Origin: Oscillospiraceae bacterium | Lineage (GTDB): Bacteria > Bacillota > Clostridia > Oscillospirales > Ruminococcaceae | Assembly: GCA_016297675.1 (NCBI GenBank) | Contig: JAEDGE010000093.1 | Span: 1-7,810, forward strand | Length of the DNA: 7,810 nt | Direction: 5' to 3' | Shown: positions 6,915 through 7,810 of the stretch, one piece after another | Position numbering within the stretch: position 1 is the stretch's first letter | Layout: every line of letters begins with the position of its first letter | Notes under the pieces: generated by a model | Seen by the model: only the letters and a program-made list of their open reading frames with translations | The model's database searches: none | Told to the model about the DNA's origin: nothing | Translations under genes and position numbers: made by a program

Positions 6915-7751
6915 ATGTCTGAAAAAGAAAAATTTGAAAGTGAATTTGAGAAAGAAATTACGGATTTATTGGTTTTAACAAAAACCTCTACCGGTGGCGG
7001 TGCAGTGATCGGTGATTTTATTCGCCCCGTGGTGTATTTTGTTGCTTCTGTCAATCTACAGACCGGTGAATTCTCTCATGAATCAGGTATCCTGACATGG
7101 ATGACAAATAGAAATGAAGAGAATTGGGGTTATGATTTTCAGTCGTTTGAAATCTATCACATTCAAGCCAGAAAAAGCATTCCGGTTGTGTTACAGGAAC
7201 ATACCGTTGCAGCGTGGAATCATCGTTATCTGGTGTGCAAGGTCATGAAGAAGAATGTTTCTGACCCACGTCTGGATGCCATGCAAGCACGGTTGAAACA
7301 GCCGATTGTTATCGAAGATGCAATGGGGAAATTTGTCCTGAATCGGCAGTTTTCTTGTTTTGAAAGTGATGTGGATTGGTTGGGGACATCGTGCAATGTC
7401 ATTTTGAATACCGATGTGGAAGATGGGGAAACAGCGGAAAAGGCGTTGGAGAAGTTCCATATGCTGTATGCGGATTTGACAGGATGGGATCATCGTTTTC
7501 GAGTTTATGCAGCAGAAAAATTGGTAGAAGGTGCAAATGACTGGCTACAGGATGAATTGGAAGAGGGAGAAGAAGCAGATCCGATTACAGAAGAAGACTT
7601 TGCAAGGAGAATCGTCATTAGCATGATTGCTATAGAAGCAGATGGAAGTATCACAGTTTATTATGACGATGACGATATGTTCTGGGGGCATACCATCGTT
7701 GTATCTATCAATCAAAACGGAGAAATGACAGATGCAGATATTGCGGGCTGA
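6915..7751 (+). CDS. DUF2262-like protein of unknown function
   Basis: The protein has 278 residues, with no signal peptide or clear membrane segment, so it is probably cytosolic. It opens with a charged segment (MSEKEKFESEFEKE). An uncharacterised N-terminal half (about 15-125) follows, containing a glycine-rich turn TGGGAVIGDF (26-35). The C-terminal half (about 136-265) resembles DUF2262: GKFVLNRQFSCFES (138-151), DWLG (154-157), a WDHR segment (191-194), TEEDFARRI (225-233) and an acidic YYDDDDMFWGHTI stretch (249-261). An acidic linker (ELEEGEEAD, 214-222) precedes the last strand-rich part. The biochemical role of the family is not known to me, and no catalytic motif stands out. It lies 42 bases after recQ with no terminator seen, so it may be the operon's last gene, or it may have its own promoter that I cannot identify. 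The family call is from recognition only. Confidence 0.72.
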   Translation: MSEKEKFESEFEKEITDLLVLTKTSTGGGAVIGDFIRPVVYFVASVNLQTGEFSHESGILTWMTNRNEENWGYDFQSFEIYHIQARKSIPVVLQEHTVAAWNHRYLVCKVMKKNVSDPRLDAMQARLKQPIVIEDAMGKFVLNRQFSCFESDVDWLGTSCNVILNTDVEDGETAEKALEKFHMLYADLTGWDHRFRVYAAEKLVEGANDWLQDELEEGEEADPITEEDFARRIVISMIAIEADGSITVYYDDDDMFWGHTIVVSINQNGEMTDADIAG

Positions 7752-7810
7752 TGCATTTCCTGAATCCGCAAAACTCAACTCTAAAAACAGCAACGCAACC
7801 CGAACGGTTA
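7752..7810. other. 3' flank, no supported feature
   Basis: These 59 bases hold no gene, promoter or complete terminator. A 4-bp inverted repeat at the very end (AACC 7797-7800, GGTT 7806-7809) is too short to interpret and may continue past the window. Confidence 0.5.

Noticed and set aside
1..7810. Search for mobile elements, CRISPR arrays, tRNA/rRNA genes, riboswitches and defence systems
   Set aside because: No terminal repeats, transposase or integrase motifs, regularly spaced repeats or cloverleaf-like sequence were seen by eye; nearly all bases are explained by six ordinary genes.

Overview
The window is a gene-dense bacterial chromosomal segment with six protein-coding genes, all on the + strand. 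The DNA looks moderate in GC by eye (not counted), with purine-rich Shine-Dalgarno sites (GGAAGGAG, AAAAGGAG, AGAGGAG) and a textbook sigma-A promoter. Together with the SecA sequence (N-terminus MGIFSKLFG), this suggests a low-to-moderate GC Firmicute of the class Clostridia, most likely near Ruminococcaceae/Oscillospiraceae. That placement is from recognition, not from a search.

Layout. Positions 1-136 hold the leader of secA, with a near-consensus extended -10 promoter (72-100). Next is secA (137-2836), the preprotein translocase ATPase, and 61 bases later a small two-repeat YccF-family membrane protein (2898-3260). A perfect 8-bp hairpin (3275-3299) and a strong intrinsic terminator (3311-3343) follow, closing a secA-yccF transcription unit.

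The second block starts only 33 bases after the terminator: a class I SAM-dependent methyltransferase of YqeM-like type (3377-4135), hslO encoding the redox-regulated chaperone Hsp33 (4142-5017) and recQ encoding a full-length RecQ helicase (5025-6872). Gaps of 6 and 7 bases between these genes point to an operon with translational coupling. After 42 bases comes a protein of unknown function whose C-terminal half looks like a DUF2262 domain (6915-7751), with its own strong ribosome binding site. The last 59 bases hold no supported feature.

How the genes fit together: the first unit concerns the cell envelope (protein export plus a small membrane protein). The second joins an oxidative-stress chaperone, a DNA-repair helicase and a small-molecule or RNA/protein methyltransferase. 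A shared stress theme is possible but is inference. I see no mobile element, CRISPR array, tRNA, rRNA, prophage gene or recognisable defence system. The window reads as ordinary core chromosome, and I do not find a convincing new biological system. The points most worth a second look are the SecA without a zinc-binding tail, the paired hairpins after yccF, the missing obvious promoter for the methyltransferase-hslO-recQ block, and the uncharacterised DUF2262 protein.
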